Of a stretch of DNA of 29,476 bases, positions 20,591-29,476 are shown one piece after another. Every line of letters starts with the position of its first letter. Position 1 is the first letter of the stretch. The notes under the pieces are model-generated. The model searched no databases, was not told the DNA's origin, and saw nothing but the letters and a program-made list of their open reading frames with translations. This stretch comes from Chromera velia. Taxonomy: Eukaryota > Sar > Chromeraceae. Both the position numbers and the translations under genes were made by a program. The stretch is from positions 7,628-37,103 of the forward strand of contig JAHBMJ010004335.1 in the NCBI GenBank assembly GCA_018398765.1. Direction: 5' to 3'.

Positions 20591-21690
20591 TTGACCATAA
20601 GTGCGCTCAACATGGGACCCTTAGAAACGAAGTTGGGGGGCGGTTCTCTCGAGAGCTGGCTGTCGGGTGTAGATATCGCCGTAATTCCTAAGATGTGCAT
20701 GCCTACAGGAAAAGTCCGCACGGCCTTCCACTCGGGGGAGAATTTCTCCCACATGGAATGGAAAAGAAGAAAAATGGGGGTTCACTCTAGAGCTGCTAAA
20801 CGGGATGTACGAACAAGGGGTATGTGCATCCTTATCAGGAACTCGTTAATTCCTGTTCTCCATCCGACCTCGGAACTGGTGGGGCCCGACCTGGTCAAAT
20901 TGACGGTCAGAGTGCAAGAGAAGAAAGGGAGGGGGGGGGAGGGAAAGATAGTCCACGCACCCGAACGCTGCACGTCTTCGGTGTGTATCTTCTGCATGCC
21001 GATTCGGACCATAGAGGTTCTAGAGAACGGGTAAATGAAGAGAGGAAAGAATTGTTGGAGGCGTTATGTGCTATCCCCCTATCAGATCTGCGAATGGTGA
21101 TGGAGGACCTGAATGCATATCTGGCTAGCGAGTGCCCAAAAGGGGTCATGTAAGAAAGGGAAATAGACACTAAAACCGGGATGGGGCATGAAGGGAATAG
21201 GAATGCACACGGACACTCACTTGAATTCACGCGTAAGTCTCTATATTCAAATCTTGACGAAGCAGGTCGTTGGATCCTTCACTCGCTTTGCGAGAAGTCC
21301 AACTTCCTGCTAGCCGCCGGTCTGCACCTAAACTTTAAGGATGAAAGAAGGAGGCTGGAAGTCAGACTGACCGGGGCATGGACCTTTAAGAGTGGGAAGT
21401 CTAAGTTGGTAATTGACATTCCTTTGATTGACCTTCTGTTTCTTTGTTATCTCTCTTCTTACGTGGTCGAGTCACGTCCTGAGGTCGTAAAGCAGCATGC
21501 GGCTGTCTCTCTTTCTCTTGACTTCTCTTCTCCTCCCTCTTTGTCTATGCATGAATATACTTTTGACTCATCCCTCTCCCGGCCTCTCTCTCATCTGGGT
21601 GAAGTAGGCAGATGTACTTTAGGATGTACTCCTGTCTGCGACGATGAGTTGATGGGGGTGGCCTTCTCTCTGAAAGCGTTCACAGATAAT
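20591..21690 (+). pseudogene. APE-type endonuclease domain of LINE ORF2 (degenerate)
   Basis: The start reads ALNMGPLETKLGG...WLSGVDIAVIPKMCMP, a decayed form of the LN..G..K...W....DI.VIQE..MP opening of LINE endonucleases. A shifted frame gives VFGVYLLHADSD and MVMEDLNAYLAS (21,097-21,132), where GDFNA would be expected, so the metal-site Asp is altered. A third frame from 21,181 carries TGAWTFKSGKSKLVIDIPLI, the TW....G.S.IDYI strand near the C-terminal catalytic region, followed by SYVVESRPEVVKQHAAVSL. The nickase function is lost through substitutions and frame breaks. Confidence 0.7.
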
Positions 21691-22000
21691 GAGGGGCTAG
21701 ACTTATGGGATGAGGGTTTACGTCAAGTGCAGGAGTGGGGAGACACTGTTCCTCACTTCTTCGATCCCTCAAAACCTCCGCCCGAGCCGCCCCCATCAGA
21801 TGCAGTGTCTTTCTCTCTGACAGAGCAGTTACGACAGATTTCTGACTCCTGGCAAACATGCCTAGCCAGTGGGAATTCCGAAGGGGTAGGGATGGGAGGC
21901 AGAAAAGAAAACAAGAAAGAAAAAAAGAAAGGACATAAGTCAACGGGAGTCGTCCCGGCCAGACTGGTGGGATAAGGAATGTTCGGCTAAATAAAGGGAG

Positions 22001-23456
22001 GTGAGAGAGGCTGAGAGAGAATGGAAGGACCTGAGAGGAATATGGGGGGCAGATGAAGGTGACCGAGGAGGTCCCACCCAGAGTGCAAAGCGAAAGCTTA
22101 AGTCCCTTCGCAGGATAAGGAAGAGACTGTTTGCCCGTAAAGAAACTAAACACGCTAACAGGCAAGCAGAGAGGTTAGCAAGGGAGGCTGCGACCAACCT
22201 TTCGGCGATTTGGAGGTGGAAGAGGGAAACGAGCAGTACAAGAGGTGGGGGAGACAGACTGACCCCCGTGGCTTTTACCGATTTCTGGGCCTCTGTATTT
22301 GAGGGTGAAGGGCTCCCTCCTCCTCCAGTTGCTTCCCCTGCTTTCTCTCTCTCTTCTCCCCATCCTCCCCCAGCCTTCTCTTATAAAAGGATTATCGGTG
22401 CCCTCCGATCGATCGATAAGAGTAAGGCTGACGGAATTGGGGGCGTTTTCCCCAGGCATCTTAACCTTTGTTTCAGCTCCTCTCCCCTTTCTCATTTCCT
22501 TCTTTTTGTCCTCTTTAATTTATTTCATCGTTATTCCTATTGGCCGTCTCTTTGGAATTTGATCCGTGTTACAGTAGTTCCGGTTCCGAAAGCCCCCCCC
22601 TCTCCTGACTGCTTGGAATTAATGGAGACCTATCCACATTATGTGTTTGCTTGCGAAGCTGTTTGCCCTCCTGATGGACGAGAGATTGAGAGAACAGACC
22701 TCATTAAACAACCGCCAGCTGGGGTTCAGGAAGGGAGTTGGGACTAGAGAGGCCATTGCGGCGCTGGCGGGACTCGTAGCGAGCTCCAAAGCCCGGAAAC
22801 TCCCCCTTTTGGCTGCGTTCGTTGACTTTTCTAAGGCGTTTGATAAGGTCCCTCGAGGTCTGTTGCTGAGACGGCTTCGGGAGGAGGGTGTGTCAGAATA
22901 TGATGTTTTGATGGTGCATGCTATGTACTTTGATGTCTGGGCGAGGGTCGATGGTGCAGATAGGGAGATACAGGAAGGAGCGGGGGTGAAACAGGGTGAC
23001 CTTCTCTCTCCCCTGCTCTTCTTTCTGTTCATTAATAATCTGCACCACCACATCTGCCTCTCGGCTCACCGAGAGGATGAGCTCGGGTGGGAAGAGTCAG
23101 AGAAGGATGGAACAGTGTCTGACGAGAGGTCTATAGAAAGTAGAACGCGTGACTAGCCTTGAGCAGGCAGATTAAGAGGGGTTAGCATTGGGAAGGGGAA
23201 CAAGAAAACCGAAGTAACGGTGAAGAGGAAAAGAGCGAAAGTCAGGGTCAGTCAGGACGATACGATCTGTGTGGGGCCCGAGCCTCTCGAAAGCCTCGGT
23301 TACGCTGACGACCTTGTTCTGTTTGGTCATTCTTCGCATAAGCTTCAAGCGAGAATGAATGAATTAGCGGAATATTGTCAGACGTGGGGCCTCACGGTCA
23401 ATTTGAAAAAGACAAAAGTAATGAGGCTTTCCTGTAGTAAGGAGAATATTAGTTAG
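22001..23456 (+). pseudogene. Reverse transcriptase domain of LINE ORF2 (frameshifted)
   Basis: The upstream frame gives RIIGALRSIDKSKADGIGG (RT region 1) and the W....VIPVPK-like RVTVVPVPKAP (region 2). A frameshift near 22,615 leads to the fingers/palm frame with motif A VDFSKAFDKV (22,821-22,850) and motif B GVKQGDLLSP (22,983-23,012). A TAG at 23,154 interrupts it. Motif C YADD lies at 23,301-23,312, followed by the helix and strand LTVNLKKTKVM. This order is diagnostic of a non-LTR reverse transcriptase, which would copy element RNA at the nicked target. Catalytic Asp residues are present but the frame is broken at least three times. Confidence 0.9.
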
Positions 23457-23583
23457 CCAATCTTCTCTAAAGGGAAGGAAGTCGAGAGAACGGGCCAGTA
23501 TAAGTATTTAAGCTGCACCTTTTTTGAAGGCAGATCTCTCCGTTCCTCTGTGAGACATCGCCTGGGGGTGGCAGAGAGGGCAC

Positions 23584-24063
23584 TTGGGGGGGGTCATTGG
23601 GCTCTGTGTTTCTCTTGGTCGTCTCTCTCCAACTTTGAAAATTATACTCTTTCGGGGCTTGTGGATTCCTGTGGCCCTTTACGGGCTAGAAGCGTTTTCC
23701 CTCAGTCAGGCAGACATGAAAACGTTAGATGATTTGCAACTACGTTTTGTTAGATGGGTTTTTGGCTTTCCCCGCAATTCGTTTCGTATTCCCTCCCTCT
23801 TCATCTCCGGCCTTTTCCCGATACGGGCTATCTTGACTGAAAGAGTAGGGGGTTTTTTACGTAGCCTCTCCTTAACATCCTACTGTGTGCCTGCTGGCTT
23901 TTTAGATCTCTACAAAGATGGCCTTTATGGCGATTGGTGGAGGTCCGTCAAGCTGTTGGTAGGACCTTTCGCTCCTGAACTCTTCTCTATCGAGGGGGTG
24001 CCTTCGGGCCCGGGAGAGAAAGCTGCATTAAAAAGAAAGCTCACGATAGAAGGGAGACTCTAA
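23584..24063 (+). pseudogene. Thumb / connection region of LINE ORF2
   Basis: The frame contains LKIILFRGLWIPVALYGLEAF and LDDLQLRFVRWVFGFPRNSF. This matches the LINE pattern after the palm, where a helix with P.LLYG.E is followed by LQ...LR...G.P. It continues with FPIRAILTERVGGFLRSL. The link back to the RT palm (23,457-23,583) is broken by a stop and a shifted frame encoding ERTGQYKYLSCTF. Confidence 0.75.
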
Positions 24064-24372
24064 GGTAAGGAGGCATAAGAATGGTTGGACGACTGGTTTG
24101 TAGCTACCTCCCGTTCTTTGCAAAAAGAGGGCCGGCAGGGCAGGGGAGGGCAGGCAGGACGGGGAGGGGTTTTCTCTAACAGAGTGAGGCCTTCGGTCTT
24201 CCAAGTCAAACATCCGTCTAGACAGCGCTTGGCCCGTCTTGTCATGGGAGGATGGACCAGCTCAAGCGGGCGGCGTATTCCTATAGTTCAACCTCTCCCT
24301 AGGAGGCTGCTCTGTTCGGAGGCCAACGTCAGACCGATTGCCCATGCACTGTTGGGCTAGCTATTGGGGGGG

Positions 24373-24476
24373 NNNNNNNNNNNNNNNNNNNNNNNNNNNN
24401 NNNNNNNNNNNNNNNNNNNNNNNNNNNNNNNNNNNNNNNNNNNNNNNNNNNNNNNNNNNNNNNNNNNNNNNNNNNN
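24373..24476. other. Assembly gap (104 N) inside a poly-G tract
   Basis: The N run is flanked by 7 G on the left and 15 G on the right. The gap lies between the thumb region and the zinc motif of the LINE, so part of ORF2 is unseen. Poly-G tracts are a common cause of such breaks. Confidence 0.98.
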
Positions 24477-24502
24477 GGGGGGGGGGGGGGGAGTTCCAAA
24501 CG

Positions 24503-24796
24503 GGGAGGTAGAGACGGTCTGCGAGCACTGCCCCCTCGATTTGCATGGGCGTGGCCATCTGAATGATGTTGTCCATAAGTTGACTGAATGCAAAGGGACC
24601 GAAAGGGAAAAGGAACGTATGAATAGGCTTTTGGATAAAGTAAGAGACGATTGTGTGGGCACAACAAATGGCTAAGCAGCAGTTGGGATGGGGTGTGAGC
24701 GAAAATGAGAAGAAAGTGAGGGAGATCTTCACACTTCTCCTCGAAAAGCACCTTGTTGCACGCGCACGGGCGATCTCCGATTGCCTTCATAAGTAG
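24503..24796 (+). pseudogene. C-terminal zinc motif and end of LINE ORF2
   Basis: After the gap the frame has CEHC (24,520-24,531) and HKLTEC ending at 24,591. This C-x2-C...H-x4-C arrangement is typical of the zinc motif at the C-terminus of LINE ORF2 proteins. One frameshift later (about 24,645) a helical tail reads EKKVREIFTLLLEKHLVARA and ends with TAG at 24,794-24,796, which I take as the original ORF2 end. Confidence 0.7.
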
Positions 24797-24836
24797 CTAT
24801 GTGTGTTCCCTCAGTCTGTCCTTCTTTCTCTTTTCT

Positions 24837-24842
24837 TCCTTC

Positions 24843-24873
<31 letters not shown>

Positions 24874-24932
24874 TTTTTCTTTCTTTCTTCCTTTCTTTCT
24901 TTCTTTTTTTCTTTCTTCCTTTCCCCTCACTT
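24837..24932. repeat. (TTTC)n microsatellite in the LINE 3' region
   Basis: A run of about 95 bases of TTTC with a few interruptions begins some 40 bases after the ORF2 stop. It probably belongs to the 3' untranslated region. Confidence 0.95.
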
Positions 24933-24970
24933 CCTCTCACTCTTTCCCTGTCGTTGTTCATTCTTGACGA

Positions 24971-25025
24971 CCGTACTTGTTTTTGAGGGGAATATTTCGT
25001 TATATCAGTCCGAGTGTGTGTCATC

Positions 25026-25069
<44 letters not shown>

Positions 25070-25762
25070 GAACAAACAAGGGCGGAACGGAATCAATCGG
25101 GGGGTGAGCGAAAAGCATATGGGGGGGAAACGTGAGTCTCAGACGGACGACCCCAAGAGGCCTAGGCTGCAGGGCTCGGATGGCACCCCTCGCGTAAGCG
25201 TGGGAGGCAGTGGGAGGTGACGGGCTCGAGCTTGCACGGGTACGGGGGGGCGCGCGGGGCACTCGTGCTCGTGCGGTTCACAAGCGGGTCTACAAGCGGG
25301 GTACATGCTACGTACAGCTTCTCCGTTCTTCTTCTCCCTTTTTCTCCCCTTTTTGAATTTTTTTATCATGCTTACTACTCGCAATTTCACTCCCCTGGAA
25401 AACAAGTCATGCCTCAGGGATGAACCGACCGAACCAACTGAACTGACTGATTCAGAACTAACCGAACTGCAGGAACTGAACTGAGAGAGAAACCTTTGCT
25501 TGTACGTCTTCGGCAGAAAAGATAGGGAATCAAAGGAGATTGGGAGTTCTAATCTTTTTCTCTCTCTGTCTCCTTCCGTTCCGCCTTGGGTGATTTTCTT
25601 TAGAGGTCATTTGACAGACCTCTAACTCACACGAACTGATAGAAGGAATCTCACTGGCCCGTGACCCTTGGGGGAAAAAAAAAGATACAAAAACAGAGGA
25701 GTCCGTCTCCATCCTTTCTATTCCCCCTGAGGTATTTGTTTTTTCCCTTTCCCTCTCGTTTC
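24971..25762 (+). repeat. Right copy (B2) of the ~770-bp direct repeat
   Basis: B2 matches 15,110-15,872 in order and orientation, with scattered substitutions, small indels and a longer TGAT run. The homology ends just before the position where B1 reaches the ORF1 ATG; B2 then goes into unrelated sequence instead of ORF1. Confidence 0.85.
25027..25070. repeat. (TGAT)n microsatellite at the LINE 3' junction
   Basis: Eleven TGAT-type units separate the apparent 3' end of the big LINE from the next leader copy. The equivalent run inside B1 (about 15,169-15,187) is much shorter and interrupted. Confidence 0.95.
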
Positions 25763-26107
25763 CCCCTCTGCTCGGGCGTGCCAGTGCTGTTCTGGCGCTT
25801 TGATCGGTTATGGGGACCCTCTTCTAGGCAAAATGCAGGCAGTCCTCAATCGTCTCAAGGGTGGGAGAGAGAACGTGTTGTAACTCAGCCTGTAAGAGAA
25901 CTACCAGATGAAGCAAAAGCCTGTTTGCTTAGAGGTGGAGCCACCCTCCACTTCCATCCACCTCCCTACCCCTGTCAGGCTCCCATCGATTCAATTTACC
26001 CCAGTGAGGCCTAAGTCGAAAGTTTAACTCTATGTATGACATTTTAGGTTAACCAGAGTCTATACGGCTCACCGGCTTTAACCTCATATATCATCATCAT
26101 CATTATC
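25763..26107 (+). other. Unknown tail fused to the second LINE leader, ending in (ATC)n
   Basis: After the leader repeat the sequence becomes unique. A frame from the leader continues to TAA at 26,012 but has no domain. The segment ends in ATCATCATCATCATTATCATT (about 26,090-26,108), where the family A copy begins. A leader plus short body plus trinucleotide tail, about 1 kb in all, would fit a non-autonomous derivative of the LINE. A recombined or truncated copy would fit equally well. Confidence 0.35.
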
Positions 26108-27797
26108 ATTCCTAAAAGTAATAGTTTGAATTAATGCACACTAAAGTGTATACTTAGTGTATTCCTAAAAGTGACAGTTTAAATTACTGCATACTAAAGT
26201 ATGTACTAATTCATTCATCAAAATTCTAGTAAAATGTGTAACAAAATATTTTAAAAAAAGTGATTGTGTAACCTTACAGGATTAGTATAGTTGGGGGCTC
26301 TACAGGTGGTCTCATAATTCAGCGTACCTCTTTCCATCTTCTCCCCTTCCTCACTCAGCGCCCAAAACTTGTTCCTTCTCAAAACGTCAGACTCGGATGA
26401 AGCCTTCCTGGTATGCTCTCTCTTTGTCCTCCGTCTCTCGATTTTTCTCAGTTCTTCCCCGAGCCTCATCTTTTCTACCTTCTCTATCATGTCCCTCACT
26501 ATCCATTCGGTCATCTCTACCTCTAACAACTTCACCCTTCTCTTCAACATTTCCTTTGCTTCCATCACCGAGTCCCTTTCTATTCTCTTTCTGAGCTCTT
26601 CTATCGATCTCTTTTCTTTCTCAATCAACGTTTCTTGCTCGTTTTCCCTTGAGAGCCTTCTTTAGAGCCTTCTTCCCAAGGGAGGCCGGCTCCCGACCTC
26701 TCTCTTTCTTCCTCCCCCCTTCTCCTCCTTCAATTGCCAACCCCGTCAACGGCCAACCCCGGAGGCCTCCCTCCCAGCGTTTGCCTGCTACTGCTCTACA
26801 CTTCCGTTCTGCTCCTGCATCCTTTTTTTTCTCTTCTACTCAATCTTGGGGCTCGGTTTTGGGATTCTTCTTTGCTGGCCATCTCTCTCTATTCCCTCCA
26901 TCACGAGATCTCCATCTTCCTCTGGGACTCTCAGTTGAGGTTGCTCTGAGAGGGGAATGCCTAGTCTCTGAAGGGCCTTCCTCGCCTCTTCTTTCTTTTG
27001 ATCGCTGGAAGCTGCATCTCCCATCACTCCCACTGCCCACTTTTTCATTACCGCGTCTGTCTGCTCCTTTGTCTTTGGGATCACACAGCGGAGTTGGTCC
27101 CCTGTTTCTGGGTGCTGCATGTTGTTCTGTTTATCAAAGAGAGAGTCGAAGTCCCTTGCTACAGTAACTGTTTCCGTACTGAAGACCATCTTCATCATTA
27201 ACCCCTACGACTGATGGTTCATCGACATCACCCCCTAGAATACCTGGAACATCGTTTCAGCAAACGCTGCAGCCTGCAGTCAGGTATCTTTTCTCGCCCT
27301 ATTGGGATCGAGTGCTGCTGTATAGATAAAATTCTTTGCGTGTATGCAGATGTCTTTCTTGGGCAGTTTCAGTCCAAGAACAACCCGCGAGCAGATTCTC
27401 TTCTCCTCTTCTACCTTCTCCTTGGCCGATCTTTTCTGTCCCTTCTCCAAATTTCCCAGTCTTGTTTCGTGATCGTTCATCATCTGCTGTATCTTTCTTT
27501 ACTGCTCCCTTATCTCATCTATACTGTCTTTCAGTCCCTGGATCTTCCCTCCAAATTTCTTTTCTATTTGAGCCTCGCTTTCATGGAGTGATGATGATGA
27601 TGATGATTGAGGGTTAAATCCTAGTGGAGTAGCCTTTCCATGGCACCTTCCGTGAAAGCTGGCTGCTCACTGACAGACATCTTCTTCCTGTCCTTGGGCG
27701 TCTTCTTATCGGTCCTTTCTTCATCTGAGCTGATGTTAGGGAGGCCAGGGCACTTCAGAAAGTTCGTCTCTGCGTCTCTTTCCTCCTGTTCTGTCAT
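26108..27797 (-). pseudogene. Family A retroelement (A2) with ORF1-like coiled-coil protein
   Basis: On the minus strand an ATG at 27,797 opens a 58-codon frame (MTEQEERDAETNFLKCPGLP..., stop at 27,621). One base shift later coding continues with poly-Ser from an (ATC)n run (27,592-27,609), then a coiled coil (HESEAQIEKKFGGKIQGL, then MMNDHETRLGNLEKGQKR), then VVLGLKLPKKDICIHAKNF. Further pieces lie at 27,198-26,836 and 26,628-26,251; the last is shared with A1. Stops and shifts separate the pieces, so the copy is dead. The layout resembles a LINE ORF1 or Gag-like protein. No endonuclease or RT follows, so the element is either truncated at its 3' side or non-autonomous. The left end sits on an (ATC)n run. 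Confidence 0.55.
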
Positions 27798-28504
27798 CCT
27801 GACCTCAAAGAAAAAGTGAGACGGCTAAGGATTTTTGACTGTTGTACGTATGTCTACAACTTTGTAGTCTCTTCACCTTATTTTCTTGGGAAGCTTTCGT
27901 TCCGATTCGTTCTGAAAGTGTAGCTCATAGAAGATAGAAGACAGCTCGCAGAAGACAGTCGTAATGTTACAAAAAAAATATTTTTAAAGATATTACAGAA
28001 ATGAAATTTTAGTTAAAATCTTGAATTGTAAACATAATTAAAAATATATACTATAAAAAATATGTAGTAAAAAAAAATGTTTTCAAGTGTAGAGTAAACT
28101 AGACTCACTGGATTCGACACAGCATTCGGAATCATGTTCAGACTACATTAGCTAGGACCTTACAGTAACATAAAATTGAAAATTAAGAAAATGACTTTAA
28201 AAAATGCTTCTAAATTAATGGTTACTAATTGTGACATGCTGAACGCTAGATACTTAGCATGTGCCGATGGCGACTCGGACGTCGGATGGCGTATGACGGT
28301 CCGGTATGAGGACACCAGCAGAGGATGTTTATAGGAGGGGATACATGGCTTTAATTTAGTCTTTAAAAATATGCCTTTCAAAAAAATGATTATTAATGAC
28401 TGTACACTATTTAAAAGCCTAATTAGCTTATAATAACCCTAAGTATTATTAAAGCCGCAAAGTACCGCAAAGTACGAAACAAAGAAACCAGGGAAAAAAC
28501 TAAC
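27798..28504. other. AT-rich spacer, no gene seen
   Basis: From about 27,960 the sequence is strongly AT-rich with many A and T homopolymers and no meaningful frame. The part just right of 27,797 could be the 5' untranslated region of family A. The part near 28,400-28,500 could be 3' untranslated sequence of the minus-strand exon that ends at 28,505. Confidence 0.6.
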
Positions 28505-28607
28505 TTAAATTTTGATTCCCTGAATTAAATGGTTCTTGACGGTGCCGCTGGGGTCCTCATCCTCGCTCTCATCGCTCTCGTATCCGTACTCGGCGTGATC
28601 GCTGTTG
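28505..28607 (-). CDS. Candidate last exon of a minus-strand host gene (acidic C-terminus)
   Basis: On the minus strand a CAG acceptor (28,610-28,608) is followed by one nucleotide and 33 codons reading NSDHAEYGYESDESEDEDPS and then a short hydrophobic end (NHLIQGIKI), closed by TAA at 28,507-28,505. GC-rich codons stop abruptly at the stop codon and AT-rich sequence follows, as at the end of a real gene. The 1-nt entry phase fits the 2-nt exit phase of the exon at 29,272-29,100. The family is unknown; an acidic tail of this kind is common in nuclear or chaperone-like proteins. Confidence 0.4.
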
Positions 28608-28703
28608 CTGCACACATGCATTCCAACACGTGTGCAGGGCACAGAGCGTCAACCGATCGATGCAAAATTCGAACCATTTTAAGTCTAGGAACCAAGTGTC
28701 ATG

Positions 28704-28754
28704 ATGGTGCCCCATCGGCAGAGCGCTCGTCATAGCCTGGGGTTACATCACCAT
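28704..28754. other. Short two-stem hairpin with tRNA-like words
   Basis: ATGGTG (28,704-28,709) pairs with CACCAT (28,749-28,754), and the adjoining CCCCA (28,710-28,714) pairs with TGGGG (28,738-28,742), leaving a 6-base bulge. The loop contains GCAGAGCGCTCGTCATA, faintly like a tRNA D-arm/anticodon region. It lies in the candidate minus-strand intron. I do not call a tRNA because the full cloverleaf is missing. Confidence 0.3.
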
Positions 28755-29099
28755 ACAAGTAACTCTCCAATTGCATCGATCACCCTCTGCACGCCATCAT
28801 GTCATCTTCCTATCTGAATGATCACAGATGAGAGTCCTCTATTGAGCTCGGAGAACACCCCAGTCTCACCCATACTTTGCCAGGATGTGTCAACCAAACA
28901 ACATTACTCTGCTCCTGTACATACTGTAGCCTCTCCGAGGTTACCTCACATACAGTCGCTGAAACCATTTTTCTGGCAGGCAGGTTTCTGACATGCTCAG
29001 CAAAGACAACACATGCGTGATTTCAGATGGAAACGCGACTGAATGTGTGAGACTGCGTGGCACTGCGCTGATCACCGCATGAGCCATCGCACCACTCAC

Positions 29100-29272
29100 C
29101 TCTTGTCATCCAGATGAGCTCCTTCGTGGAGCCCGTTGGTCCCTTCGGACTCGTTGTCCTCTCGGCTGATTGTAAGAAACTGTACGTTGGGTGTTCCAAA
29201 ACGCTTGGTCCCTCCGCTGCCATGCAAGCTTTCCGGATCAGTGTGCCCTCTTCGATCTTCTGCCACAATGTT
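29100..29272 (-). CDS. Candidate internal exon of a minus-strand host gene
   Basis: On the minus strand ATCCTACAG (acceptor, ending 29,273) opens a 173-nt stretch that ends at AAGAG before a strong GTGAGT donor (29,099). The frame NIVAEDRRGHTDPES...HLDDK is open throughout and leaves two nucleotides that join the 28,607 exon as an AGC codon. A second frame is also open here, so the choice rests on phase agreement and splice signals. The protein is polar, with no domain I know. Other exons may lie between the two or beyond the window edge. Confidence 0.3.
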
Positions 29273-29476
29273 CTGTAGGATTCACACAGAGAGTGCCAGA
29301 AACAACGCAGACAGGTGCTGCTGAACTCTCAATGCGTGCAGCTCAGTCTCAGAACCTGCTCTTGCATGATCGAGTCTCATATCATCGAGATCGACTCATT
29401 TAATTTTCCGGACTGTCACACTGGCTCTGTATTGGTTTTACCGTATATTTCACCATACTTTGCCCACTGGGGTTTC
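29273..29476. other. Window edge, no supported feature
   Basis: No frame or RNA gene is convincing here. If the minus-strand gene is real, this is intron or an upstream exon I cannot resolve. Confidence 0.4.

Noticed and set aside
28704..28754. tRNA gene
   Set aside because: Only part of the arms is recognisable; there is no complete acceptor/T-arm cloverleaf.

Overview
The window looks like nuclear DNA of a protist, not bacterial. It has one long gene split by 26 spliceosomal introns, simple-sequence repeats inside the introns, non-LTR retrotransposons and AT-rich spacers. The many short introns (173-651 bp, mean about 337 bp), the moderate-to-high GC and the CT/GTCT-rich introns are compatible with an alveolate such as a chromerid. 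That placement is inference and rests on no marker gene.

Region 1 (1-13,610, + strand). One gene fills the left half. I traced 27 exons by matching reading frame and phase across every junction, ending at a TAA at 13,566-13,568. Together they encode about 1,485 residues. The 5' end is missing, because the first visible exon opens at a splice acceptor and its frame runs upstream of the first ATG. The protein is mostly helical (HEAT/ARM-like in feel), with a charged coiled-coil-like stretch, a possible PH-like segment and a conserved-looking C-terminal domain. I could not assign it to a named family. Its 5' splice sites are unusual: 14 of 26 introns begin GTCNGTC, often as the first units of a longer GTCN tandem repeat.

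Region 2 (13,611-27,800). This is a nest of retroelement sequence. From left to right it holds: a minus-strand 3' fragment with an RNase H-like motif next to a (TGAT)n run; a minus-strand fragment of a second family (A1); a nearly full-length but dead plus-strand LINE of about 10 kb (5' leader, repeat-rich ORF1, APE-type endonuclease, reverse transcriptase with YADD, C-terminal zinc motif); a second copy of the LINE leader fused to unrelated sequence; and a longer minus-strand copy of family A (A2) with an ORF1-like coiled-coil protein. The LINE is flanked by direct repeats of about 770 bp. These are best read as head-to-tail neighbouring copies joined at a (TGAT)n microsatellite, not as LTRs. 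The LINE contains a 104-base assembly gap inside a poly-G tract.

Region 3 (27,800-29,476). After an AT-rich spacer come what may be the last two exons of a second host gene on the minus strand. Their splice phases agree and the predicted C-terminus is acidic. This model is tentative. There are no rRNA genes or CRISPR arrays, and no tRNA gene that I would call.
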